Below the pieces are notes generated by a model. The model had not been told where the DNA came from, did no database searches, and was given only the letters and a program-made list of their open reading frames with translations. The position numbers and the translations under genes are program-made. From contig CAJUDU010000043.1 in NCBI GenBank assembly GCA_910584935.1, forward strand, positions 1 to 21,488: a stretch of 21,488 nt of DNA. The letters run 5' to 3'. Positions 1 to 7,039 of the stretch are shown here, in pieces; positions within the stretch are counted from its first letter, which is position 1, and every line of letters starts with the position of its first letter. This stretch comes from an uncultured Butyricicoccus sp. (GTDB lineage Bacteria > Bacillota > Clostridia > Oscillospirales > Butyricicoccaceae).

Positions 1-16
1 TTTATCACCCTTTGGT

Positions 17-45
17 ATTATACCACAGATTCTTTTATTTTGGGA
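17..45 (-). promoter_or_regulatory. Possible promoter for a gene left of the window
   Basis: Read on the minus strand, 22-17 is a perfect TATAAT preceded by TGG, an extended -10. The -35 position (45-40, TCCCAA) is poor. It would drive a leftward gene that starts outside the window, so the target is unknown. The match may be chance in AT-rich sequence. Confidence 0.3.
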
Positions 46-85
46 TAGGCTCTAACCTCCTGAAACATAATAAACTCTGTCTTAG

Positions 86-100
86 CGCCGCAAAGCGGCG
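86..100. repeat. Small perfect hairpin (CGCCGC-AAA-GCGGCG)
   Basis: A six-base-pair GC stem with an AAA loop lies in the non-coding stretch before the first gene. The rightward side continues into moderately T-rich sequence, so it could end a transcript entering from the left. There is no clean T-run on either side. Its function is unknown. Confidence 0.4.
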
Positions 101-108
101 AAGAGATT

Positions 109-136
109 TCTATTTTCGCTTTTGCCCGCATACATA
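109..136 (+). promoter_or_regulatory. Candidate sigma-E-like (mother-cell) promoter for spoVB
   Basis: CATACATA at 129-136 matches seven of eight positions of the Bacillus sigma-E -10 consensus (CATACAnT). About 14 nt upstream is a TATT-type -35 (TCTATT, 109-114). No good sigma-A promoter is visible here. B. subtilis spoVB is known to be expressed under sigma-E, so the match fits the gene, but the -35 is loose and the call is inferential. Confidence 0.35.
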
Positions 137-179
137 TGGAACAGGATAAAAGTGACTGGGCAAAGGACGGGCTGATGTT

Positions 180-1742
180 TTGAAACTGCAACATGATGGG
201 CTGCTTTACCGCGCCGCAATTTTATGCGCATCCAATTTAGGGCTGCAAAGCCTTGGTTTTTTATATCGCATCGGTGTTAGCCGCCTTGCGGGGGCACAAG
301 GGCTTGGCGTTTATCAGCTTGTGTATTCGGTATATGCGGTGATTCATGCGGCGTGTTTAAGTGGGTTGACCATGGCGTGTTCACGGATGTCAGCCGAATT
401 AAGCGCGGCAGGGCGCGGCGGAGCGGTTGGAAAATTAGCGGCGCTTGCCGCGAAAACTTTTTTAAGCTTGCTGGCAATTTGTACAGCTGTGCTGTATTTT
501 GGGCGGGATGAAATCGCTGGGCATATTTTAGGGGAGGAGCAAGCTGCCATTGTATTCCCAGTGCTTTTGATATGCCTTGCGCTGACTGGTGTTGAAAACA
601 TTGTAAAATCATTTTGTATTGGGCTTAACCGGGTAGAATGGGCTGCATCTTCCGAATTAACCGAACAAATTGTACGAATAGCCGCTGTTTTGGTATTGCT
701 TGCGTTATATGGTGGGCAGGATTACGGATGGATTGCGTTCCTGATTTTCGCGGGGATGTCGCTAAGTGAATGTGTTAGTGCCGCATTGCTTGCATATGTA
801 TACTGGAAACAGGTTCGCGTTCCAAAACGTGTCCGCCAGTCATTGCCCAAGGGAGCCCGTGCAGAATTTGCTGGCATTGTCTTTCCGGTCACTTGCGCGG
901 CAGTGATAAACAATTTATTGGGTTCCGCATCTTCTGTGATTTTGCCCGGACGGCTGATACTGTCCGGCATGAGTCGGGCGCAGGCGGTTGCTGAACTTGG
1001 CATTATTTCCGGCATGGCAATGCCGCTTTTGGTCTTTCCTGTGGCGCTGATTAGCTCGGTATGCACTGTACTGATGCCGGAAATCTCACGCAGCCGCGCA
1101 CGCGGCGATTTCCGGCGCATTCATGCGCTGGCACAAAAAGCAGTTGGGATTACTGGCTTGTTGGGAGTGCCAATTACCGCAATGCTTGTGCCGCTTGCCC
1201 CAACGCTGTCGCGTTTATTTTTCGGGCAGATTTTGCCCCTCAAATACCTTGCGTTATTGGGTGTTTCCACTATTTTGGCATATTATCAAATGGTCACAGC
1301 CGGGCTGCTTAATGGCATTGGGGCGCAGTGGTCAGCGGTCGGGGCAGGTGTATTTGGCGAGTGCATACAATTAGGGCTGGTATGGGTGCTTGCTGCCAAA
1401 CCGGGGCTTGGCATTTATGGTTATCTGTATGCGCAGGTAATTGCCGCATTGCTGACCGTTTGCTGCAATTTCCTGCGGCTATGCAGCCTGTGTAAAATTA
1501 GCGGGGCATTGCCCCGGCTGTTTTTGGCGCCAGCCGTTTGCGGGTTGACTGTATTTTTATGGGTACGAATATTTTATACATTTTTCCTGGGCGTTGCCGG
1601 TTCACAATGGCTGGGCATTGTCTGCACCATCGCTTCTTCTTTGGCGTTGTGTATTGGATTATTGCGTCTGCTTGGCGTACGGGTGCAGGATTATATCACC
1701 AGAGGCAAAACCGTGAGGATGTTCCTTTGGGGACTGTACTAA
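180..1742 (+). CDS. spoVB: SpoVB-like polysaccharide flippase (MOP/MATE superfamily)
   Basis: This is a 520-residue polytopic membrane protein with a dozen or more hydrophobic segments. The N-terminal region, with LGFLYRIGVSRLAG around residues 25-38, fits the SpoVB/polysaccharide-synthase family: a long first helix followed by R-x-x-x-x-R-L-x-G. The length is close to that of B. subtilis SpoVB (about 520 aa). In that family SpoVB is thought to move lipid-linked precursors across the membrane for spore cortex synthesis; a general lipid II flippase (MurJ-like) role is the alternative, and the adjacent murD is compatible with either. The start is a TTG at 180, because the nearby ATG at 174 runs into a stop after two codons. 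The ribosome-binding site (AAAGGA, 162-167) is about 12 nt away, which is weak. Family assignment is firm; the sporulation-specific role is inferred. Confidence 0.8.
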   Translation: MKLQHDGLLYRAAILCASNLGLQSLGFLYRIGVSRLAGAQGLGVYQLVYSVYAVIHAACLSGLTMACSRMSAELSAAGRGGAVGKLAALAAKTFLSLLAICTAVLYFGRDEIAGHILGEEQAAIVFPVLLICLALTGVENIVKSFCIGLNRVEWAASSELTEQIVRIAAVLVLLALYGGQDYGWIAFLIFAGMSLSECVSAALLAYVYWKQVRVPKRVRQSLPKGARAEFAGIVFPVTCAAVINNLLGSASSVILPGRLILSGMSRAQAVAELGIISGMAMPLLVFPVALISSVCTVLMPEISRSRARGDFRRIHALAQKAVGITGLLGVPITAMLVPLAPTLSRLFFGQILPLKYLALLGVSTILAYYQMVTAGLLNGIGAQWSAVGAGVFGECIQLGLVWVLAAKPGLGIYGYLYAQVIAALLTVCCNFLRLCSLCKISGALPRLFLAPAVCGLTVFLWVRIFYTFFLGVAGSQWLGIVCTIASSLALCIGLLRLLGVRVQDYITRGKTVRMFLWGLY

Positions 1743-1763
1743 ACGTATTTCCCTTTATTTTCC

Positions 1764-1792
1764 TTGAAATTCCGGCAGAAAGCGTGTAAAAT
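1764..1792 (+). promoter_or_regulatory. Sigma-A promoter of murD
   Basis: TTGAAA (1764-1769), a 17-nt spacer, then TAAAAT (1787-1792). Transcription would begin near 1799, leaving a leader of about 33 nt that carries the GGAGG of murD. It lies wholly in the gap after spoVB, so murD can be expressed independently of it. Confidence 0.75.
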
Positions 1793-1831
1793 GAATAAGT
1801 TATCACGAAAAAGACTGGAGGCTGTTTGGTT

Positions 1832-3208
1832 ATGACAGCGTTGGAACAATATCTGGAAAGCATCCGCGGCAAACGGATTGCAGTCATTGGCGCGGGTGTC
1901 AGCAACACCCCGCTCATTGCTTTGCTGCGCACAGCCGGCCTGCCGGTAACGGTGCATGATAAAAAAGATACAGAAGCTTTGGGCGCACGGTATACAGAAC
2001 TGGCAGGGCTGGGCGTATCTTTTGCCCTTGGGCAAGATTATTTGGATTATTTGGATGAGGATATCATATTCCGCACGCCGGGGCTATATCCGGAACATCC
2101 TGCCTTGCGAGAAGTACGGGCACGCGGCGGCGTTGTCACCAGTGAAATGGAACTCTTTTTTGCGGTTTGCCCATGCCCAATCGTTGCGGTAACTGGTTCG
2201 GATGGCAAAACCACGACCACGACACTGGTTTATGAATTTTTAAAGCATGCGGGGCATACCTGTCATTTAGGCGGCAATATTGGCAAACCTTTATTGCCCG
2301 AAGTGGACAGCATCCAGCCGGATGATATTGCAGTGGTTGAGCTGTCCAGCTTTCAGCTTATGGGTATGCAGTGCAGCCCTGCGGTTTCTGCAATTACCAA
2401 CTTGACGCCCAACCACTTAGATTATCATAAAGACTTTGCCGAATATGTGCAAGCAAAAACCGCGATTTATACGCATCAAACCCAAGGCAGCCGGATTGTT
2501 ATCAATTTGGATGATGAAGTGACGCAATCACTAACCCTGAACCCAAATTGTGAAGTTTGGGGCTGTACCAAAAATGACATACCGCAAACAGGCGTTTATT
2601 TACAGGATAATGTCATCTATATTGTGCAAAATGGGTTATCGCGTGCGCTGATGTCAGCCGACCATATTCGCATACCAGGTGCGCACAATGTTTCCAATGT
2701 GATGATGGCTGCCGCGATTGTACAAGGGTATTGCACCGACCGGGATATTATTGAAGTTGCACATACTTTTGGCGGCGTAGAGCACCGCATTGAATTTGTC
2801 CGGGAATTTGAAGGGGTAAAATACTACAATGATTCCATTGCTTCCAGCCCGACCCGCACCATTGCGGGGTTATTATCTTTCCCACAAAAAGTCATCCTGA
2901 TTGCCGGTGGTTATGACAAGCATATTCCATACGATGTATTAGGCGAACCGATATGCCAACACGTCAGCAAACTTATTTTAACTGGCGCAACAGCAGTTAA
3001 AATACGGGCTTGTGTGGAGGAATGCAGCAATCCCATCAAGCCGGATATCATTGATACACCGAATTTATCCGCGGCAGTCCGTGCGGCATATAGCGTTGCA
3101 CAGCCAGGGGAGATTGTCATTTTAAGCCCAGCCAGCGCATCATTTGACTGTTTTAAGAATTTTATGGAACGTGGCAATGCTTTTAAGGAATTTGTCAATG
3201 CGCTATAA
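1832..3208 (+). CDS. murD: UDP-N-acetylmuramoyl-L-alanine--D-glutamate ligase
   Basis: MurD adds D-glutamate to UDP-MurNAc-L-alanine, using ATP, in the cytoplasmic stage of peptidoglycan synthesis. The 458-residue protein has an N-terminal Rossmann-type motif (VIGAGVSN, about 18-25), the Mur-ligase P-loop GSDGKTT (122-128), a central NHLDYH segment (194-199), the lysine in QAKTAIY (K209) expected to be carbamylated, and a C-terminal ligase domain with YNDSIASSPT. Length is normal for the family. The ATG at 1832 is chosen because GGAGG (1817-1821) is 10 nt upstream; an in-frame TTG at 1826 is only 4 nt from it. The gene stands apart from a division/cell-wall (dcw) cluster in this window and has its own promoter. 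Confidence 0.95.
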   Translation: MTALEQYLESIRGKRIAVIGAGVSNTPLIALLRTAGLPVTVHDKKDTEALGARYTELAGLGVSFALGQDYLDYLDEDIIFRTPGLYPEHPALREVRARGGVVTSEMELFFAVCPCPIVAVTGSDGKTTTTTLVYEFLKHAGHTCHLGGNIGKPLLPEVDSIQPDDIAVVELSSFQLMGMQCSPAVSAITNLTPNHLDYHKDFAEYVQAKTAIYTHQTQGSRIVINLDDEVTQSLTLNPNCEVWGCTKNDIPQTGVYLQDNVIYIVQNGLSRALMSADHIRIPGAHNVSNVMMAAAIVQGYCTDRDIIEVAHTFGGVEHRIEFVREFEGVKYYNDSIASSPTRTIAGLLSFPQKVILIAGGYDKHIPYDVLGEPICQHVSKLILTGATAVKIRACVEECSNPIKPDIIDTPNLSAAVRAAYSVAQPGEIVILSPASASFDCFKNFMERGNAFKEFVNAL

Positions 3209-3252
3209 TTCGGTGCGGTTTTGGCGGATGTAAAAAATATGGAATGCCGGTA

Positions 3253-3308
3253 GGGCAGCATGATGAAACTTCTGTAGCATGGTTTACAGTGGGTTTCAGG
3301 TGCTGCCC
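3253..3308 (+). terminator. Nested long hairpin after murD, probable terminator
   Basis: Three stacked helices fold this 56-nt stretch: GGGCAGCA/TGCTGCCC (3253-3260 with 3301-3308), TGAAAC/GTTTCA (3264-3269 with 3293-3298) and CTGTA/TACAG (3272-3276 with 3285-3289), closed by an 8-nt loop. TTTCTTG follows. It sits 44 nt after the murD stop and ahead of the next promoter, which suits a murD terminator, although the T-run is short. Confidence 0.55.
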
Positions 3309-3333
3309 TTTCTTGCTGCGGATTTACATGGCA

Positions 3334-3362
3334 TGGACTTTGCGGGATAAAAGTGATATGAT
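3334..3362 (+). promoter_or_regulatory. Promoter of the CLC transporter gene
   Basis: TGGACT (3334-3339), a 17-nt spacer and TATGAT (3357-3362), with an extended -10 TGA just before it. The leader to the start codon is about 50 nt. I looked for a fluoride riboswitch in and before this leader and saw none. Confidence 0.6.
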
Positions 3363-3417
3363 ATGGGCAGGGGAAATGTTAAGATTTTTAAACATCCATC
3401 CAAAGGGGGATATGATT

Positions 3418-4686
3418 ATGATAGGGTTTTTAAAAGGTCTTTGGGAACGCTGGAGTATCCGTGGGATTGTCTTTTTCAAATGGACAGCATTTGCCTGCCT
3501 CATTGGTGCTTTGGTTGGCGCTGTAGGTTATGTGTTCCATACCGCGGTCGATATGGCAACTGTTTTCCGGCAGGCGCATCCATATTTCATTTATTTTCTG
3601 CCAGCGGCAGGCGTTATGATTTTAGCAATGTATCAGCTTTGCGGCTTGCCGCATGACCCTGGCACCAACTATGTCTTGGTTGCCGTGCGTGAGAATGCGC
3701 CAATTCGTTTGCGTATGGCGCCGCTGATTATTATTTCCACGGTGATAACCCATTTATTTGGTGGTTCCTCCGGGCGGGAAGGCGCTGCCTTGCAAATGGG
3801 CAGCTCCATTTCAGACCGGCTTGGACGCTGGATGGGGCTTGGCGATAAAGATGAACGCATTATCATGATGTGCGGCATGGCGGCAGGTTTTTCCGCGTTA
3901 TTTGGCACGCCGTTGGCGGCATCTGTATTTGCAATGGAAGTATGCAGTGTTGGCGTCATGTATTACGCAGCAATTTTCCCCTGCATTTTATCCGCCCTGA
4001 TTGCGGCGCTGCTGGTGCATACTTTGGGTGGGCATCCAACCGCATTTTCACTGGCAGAAATCCCGGAACTTACATATGCGGTATTGCCCAAAGTGATTTT
4101 GCTTGGCATTTTATGTGCCGCTGCTGCAATATTGGTCTGTACAGTATTTGGTACATTTCATCGTTTTTTTGTGCGTTATATCCCCAAACCATATCTGCGC
4201 ATCGCCGCGGGCGGCGCGTTGGTGATTGTTCTCACCCTGCTTTCAGGCACCCGTGCCTATAATGGCGCAGGGATGGACAGCATTGAAGCTGCCCTTGCGG
4301 GGCAGGCGCGTCCAGAAGCATTTTTGCTGAAAATGGTTTTTACGGCCGTAACCCTTGGCAGCGGTTTCAAAGGCGGCGAAATCGTACCTGCTTTGTTTAT
4401 CGGGGCAACTTTTGGCTGTACCTGCGGCGGTGTCCTTGGGCTTCCGGCAGGGTTTGCCGGGGCGCTTGGCATGGGTGCGGTGTTCTGTGGCGTGACCAAT
4501 TGCCCGCTTACTGCGGTGCTGCTTTCTTATGAATTATTTGGCGGCGCAGGACTGCCGTTATTTGCGTTATGTATTGCGGTCAGCTATATGCTTTCCGGTT
4601 ATCGCGGGCTATATAGCGAACAGAAAATCATGTACTCCAAATACAGCGCGGAATTTGTCGGCAAACGGTCGGGTGATGAATCTTAA
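3418..4686 (+). CDS. CLC-family anion transporter, resembling CLC-F (fluoride/proton antiporter)
   Basis: This is a 422-residue multi-spanning membrane protein with CLC signatures: SGREGAALQMG (118-128) carrying the gating glutamate E121, FAMEV (171-175), GFKGGEIVPALFIGA (316-330) and GLYSEQ (397-402). Compared with E. coli ClC-ec1, the canonical GSGIP chloride-binding motif is absent (GLPHDPG near 77-82) and the inner proton glutamate E203 is replaced by V175. The residues E121, E321 and Y399 sit exactly three positions after E118, E318 and Y396 of the Enterococcus CLC-F antiporter as I remember its numbering; that protein's T320 is V323 here. A fluoride exporter is therefore plausible, and chloride transport is the alternative. 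The ATG at 3418 has a run of five G (3405-3409) 8 nt upstream; a longer in-frame extension to 3244 would cross the promoter and is rejected. Confidence 0.85.
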   Translation: MIGFLKGLWERWSIRGIVFFKWTAFACLIGALVGAVGYVFHTAVDMATVFRQAHPYFIYFLPAAGVMILAMYQLCGLPHDPGTNYVLVAVRENAPIRLRMAPLIIISTVITHLFGGSSGREGAALQMGSSISDRLGRWMGLGDKDERIIMMCGMAAGFSALFGTPLAASVFAMEVCSVGVMYYAAIFPCILSALIAALLVHTLGGHPTAFSLAEIPELTYAVLPKVILLGILCAAAAILVCTVFGTFHRFFVRYIPKPYLRIAAGGALVIVLTLLSGTRAYNGAGMDSIEAALAGQARPEAFLLKMVFTAVTLGSGFKGGEIVPALFIGATFGCTCGGVLGLPAGFAGALGMGAVFCGVTNCPLTAVLLSYELFGGAGLPLFALCIAVSYMLSGYRGLYSEQKIMYSKYSAEFVGKRSGDES

Positions 4687-4694
4687 TTTTTTGA

Positions 4695-4728
4695 TTGCCT
4701 GTCCAAAGGCAAGGGCTTTTGCTTTACA
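4695..4728 (+). terminator. Weak candidate terminator after the CLC gene
   Basis: TTGCCT/AGGCAA (4695-4700 with 4707-4712) forms a six-base-pair hairpin followed by GGGCTTTTGCTTT. The stem is short and the T-run is interrupted, so this is only a candidate. Confidence 0.3.
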
Positions 4729-4786
4729 AAACAAAGTTATACGTGGATATCTGTAAATAAGGCGGATAATTTGCGCATTTTACACA

Positions 4787-4815
4787 TTGTAAAGCGTGGA
4801 TGTGTATGCTAAAAT
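4787..4815 (+). promoter_or_regulatory. Promoter of the ruvC-ruvA-ruvB-glmM block
   Basis: TTGTAA (4787-4792), a 17-nt spacer and TAAAAT (4810-4815) with the extended -10 TGC. Transcription would start near 4822, 25 nt before ruvC. No LexA-type operator is obvious to me over it. No comparable promoter is visible between ruvC and glmM, where the gaps are 0, 12 and 39 nt. Confidence 0.7.
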
Positions 4816-4846
4816 ATTATGGACTATTAGCAAAGAAGGTAGCATC

Positions 4847-5335
4847 ATGATTATCCTCGGGCTGGACCCCGGCTATGGCACAACCGGTTATGGCATTGTC
4901 AAATATGAAGGCACCCGGTTTACTCCCATACAATATGGCGCGATTAAAACACAGCCAGGACAGCCATTTGCAAATCGCTTATGTGAGGTCTATCAGGATG
5001 TCTGCACATTGGTTGATACCTTCCATCCGGATGAATGCGCGATGGAGGAACTTTTCTTTAACACAAATATTACAACCGGCATACAAGTCGCCCATGCACG
5101 CGGCGTGATTATGCTGGCACTGGCACAAAAAGGCTTACAGCCTGCGGCATATACGCCGTCCCAAGTCAAACAATCGGTAGTGGGCTATGGGAAAGCTGAA
5201 AAGCGGCAGGTGATGGAAATGACAAAAACCATGTTAGGGCTGTCAAAAGTACCGCGCCCGGATGATGCGGCAGATGCGCTTGCAGTTGCAATCTGCCATG
5301 GGCATACAGGGCGGTCAAAGCTATGGGAGAGATAA
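4847..5335 (+). CDS. ruvC: Crossover junction endodeoxyribonuclease RuvC
   Basis: RuvC is the dimeric, metal-dependent nuclease that cuts Holliday junctions symmetrically at the end of recombination. The 162-residue protein shows the four acidic residues of the RNase H-like active site: D7 in LGLDPG, E67 in AMEELFF, and D140 and D143 in DDAADALA. Length is typical. The ATG at 4847 has AGAAGG (4834-4839) 7 nt upstream. An in-frame upstream extension to 4796 would include the -10 region and is not used. It is the first gene of a block whose next gene, ruvA, begins directly after its stop codon. Confidence 0.96.
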   Translation: MIILGLDPGYGTTGYGIVKYEGTRFTPIQYGAIKTQPGQPFANRLCEVYQDVCTLVDTFHPDECAMEELFFNTNITTGIQVAHARGVIMLALAQKGLQPAAYTPSQVKQSVVGYGKAEKRQVMEMTKTMLGLSKVPRPDDAADALAVAICHGHTGRSKLWER

Positions 5336-5947
5336 ATGCTTTATTATGTAGAAGGACGCACCGCCATTTTAGAACAAGGCTTAGCGGTGATTGACTGCGG
5401 CGGGGTGGGCTATGCCTGCCATACCTCGCAAAATACAGTCGGTGCATTGCGGGTGAATCAGCCAGCCAGGCTATATACCCATCTTTATGTGCGGGAAGGC
5501 ATTGTGGATTTGTTTGGCTTTGCCGATATAGAGGAGTTAAACTGCTTCAGGATGTTAATCGGCGTATCTGGTGTGGGCCCCAAGGCTGCGCTTGCCATGT
5601 TATCCGTGGCAACGCCCAGCCAGCTTGCGCTTGCTGTGATTACAGAGGATGCAAAGCTGCTGACCCAAGCGCCCGGCATCGGCAAAAAAATTGCACAGCG
5701 TATTGTATTAGAGCTGCGCGACAAAATGAGCAAAGGACAGCTTGAAAATGCAGCGGGGCATATGGCGGAAGCCATTGCCGTGCCGGCAAAAGGCGGCGTG
5801 AACCATGTACAGGAGGCGGTTGCCGCCCTGATGGTGCTCGGTTACAGCCAGGCGGAAGCGTTTACCGCAATGGAAGGGCTTGCCGCAGAGCAGATGGAAG
5901 CAGAAGAGATTATCCGGCACTGCCTAAAAAAACTGGCAGCGCAATAA
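5336..5947 (+). CDS. ruvA: Holliday junction branch migration protein RuvA
   Basis: RuvA binds the four-way junction as a tetramer and loads the RuvB motors. The 203-residue protein has the N-terminal OB-fold region (about 1-62), two helix-hairpin-helix motifs (LIGVSGVGPKAALAMLS, 74-90; LTQAPGIGKKIAQRIVLEL, 109-127) and a C-terminal RuvB-interacting domain (about 155-203) ending in CLKKLAAQ. The ATG follows the ruvC TAA with no gap, so the two are translated from one message and are probably coupled; the ribosome-binding site (GGGAGAG) lies in the end of ruvC. Confidence 0.96.
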   Translation: MLYYVEGRTAILEQGLAVIDCGGVGYACHTSQNTVGALRVNQPARLYTHLYVREGIVDLFGFADIEELNCFRMLIGVSGVGPKAALAMLSVATPSQLALAVITEDAKLLTQAPGIGKKIAQRIVLELRDKMSKGQLENAAGHMAEAIAVPAKGGVNHVQEAVAALMVLGYSQAEAFTAMEGLAAEQMEAEEIIRHCLKKLAAQ

Positions 5948-5959
5948 GGGTGTGAAGCA

Positions 5960-7000
5960 GTGAGCATCGAGTTTTCAGGCGGCATGGCAGATGATGAACG
6001 CATTGTATCCAGCCGCCAAATCAAAGAAGATGAGGCGGAAAATTCACTCCGCCCCAAAACAATGGGTGAATACATTGGGCAGGAAAAAGTAAAAGAAAAC
6101 CTGTCAGTTTTTATAGAAGCGGCACGCCTGCGCGGTGAGCCACTCGACCATACTTTGCTTTATGGTCCACCAGGGCTTGGCAAAACAACCCTCGCCAATA
6201 TCATTGCCAATGAAATGGGCGTTAGTATCCGAATTACTTCAGGTCCAGCAATCGAAAAGCCAGGGGATTTAGCCGCACTGCTGACCAATTTGAGTGAAAA
6301 TGATATTTTATTTATTGATGAAATCCATCGTTTAAACCGCAGTGTAGAGGAAATCTTATACCCTGCGATGGAAGATTATGCTTTGGATATCATCATTGGT
6401 AAAGGGCCAAGCGCCCGGTCAATCCGGCTGGATTTACCGCGTTTTACGCTGATTGGCGCGACAACCCGTGCCGGACAGCTAACATCACCGCTGCGTGACC
6501 GTTTTGGCGTCATGCTGCGGCTGGAACTGTACAGCCCAGAGGAACTGGAAAAAATCGTGACCCGTTCAGCGGGTATCCTTGGCGTGCATAGCCGTTATGA
6601 TGGCGCTTTGGAAATCGCACGGCGTTCCCGCGGTACGCCCCGCCTTGCCAACCGCCTGCTGCGGCGGGTGCGCGATTTCGCGCAGGTGAAAGCAGATGGT
6701 ATGATTACCCGCGAAACAGCGGACATGGCACTGAAAGCGCTTGAAATCGACGCGCTGGGGCTGGATAATATTGATAGGCGGATGTTGCGGAGTATTATCT
6801 TAAACTATAATGGCGGCCCAGTTGGGCTGGAAACCCTTGCCGCAACAATCGGTGAGGAAGCCATTACCCTTGAAACTGCTTATGAACCATATTTGATGCA
6901 AATCGGGTTTTTGAACCGTACACCGCGTGGGCGCTGTGTGACCCTGCGCGCATATGAGCACCTGAAAATGGAGCCGGCAGATGGCCAGCAGCATTTATAA
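5960..7000 (+). CDS. ruvB: Holliday junction branch migration DNA helicase RuvB
   Basis: RuvB is the AAA+ hexameric motor that drives branch migration with RuvA. The 346-residue protein has Walker A GPPGLGKT (69-76), Walker B LFIDEIH (117-123), sensor 1 GATT (166-169), an arginine-finger segment SPLRDRFG (176-183, probably R179), and a C-terminal winged helix with NRTPRGR. All expected motifs are intact. The start is GTG at 5960, with AAGGGTG about 9 nt upstream and 12 nt after the ruvA stop. Confidence 0.97.
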   Translation: MSIEFSGGMADDERIVSSRQIKEDEAENSLRPKTMGEYIGQEKVKENLSVFIEAARLRGEPLDHTLLYGPPGLGKTTLANIIANEMGVSIRITSGPAIEKPGDLAALLTNLSENDILFIDEIHRLNRSVEEILYPAMEDYALDIIIGKGPSARSIRLDLPRFTLIGATTRAGQLTSPLRDRFGVMLRLELYSPEELEKIVTRSAGILGVHSRYDGALEIARRSRGTPRLANRLLRRVRDFAQVKADGMITRETADMALKALEIDALGLDNIDRRMLRSIILNYNGGPVGLETLAATIGEEAITLETAYEPYLMQIGFLNRTPRGRCVTLRAYEHLKMEPADGQQHL

Positions 7001-7039
7001 GTGCGAACACAACTTAATAATTATAAGGGTGATTGAATC

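Noticed and set aside
143..156. A shared GGATAAAAGTGA at 144-155 and 3345-3356 as a repeat or operator
   Set aside because: The flanks differ, it sits in different positions relative to the two genes, and twelve AT-rich bases could match by chance.
3209..3417. A fluoride riboswitch upstream of the CLC-F-like gene
   Set aside because: A GGCGGATG occurs at 3223-3230, but the following conserved elements of the fluoride riboswitch are not present in order, and the promoter lies downstream of it.
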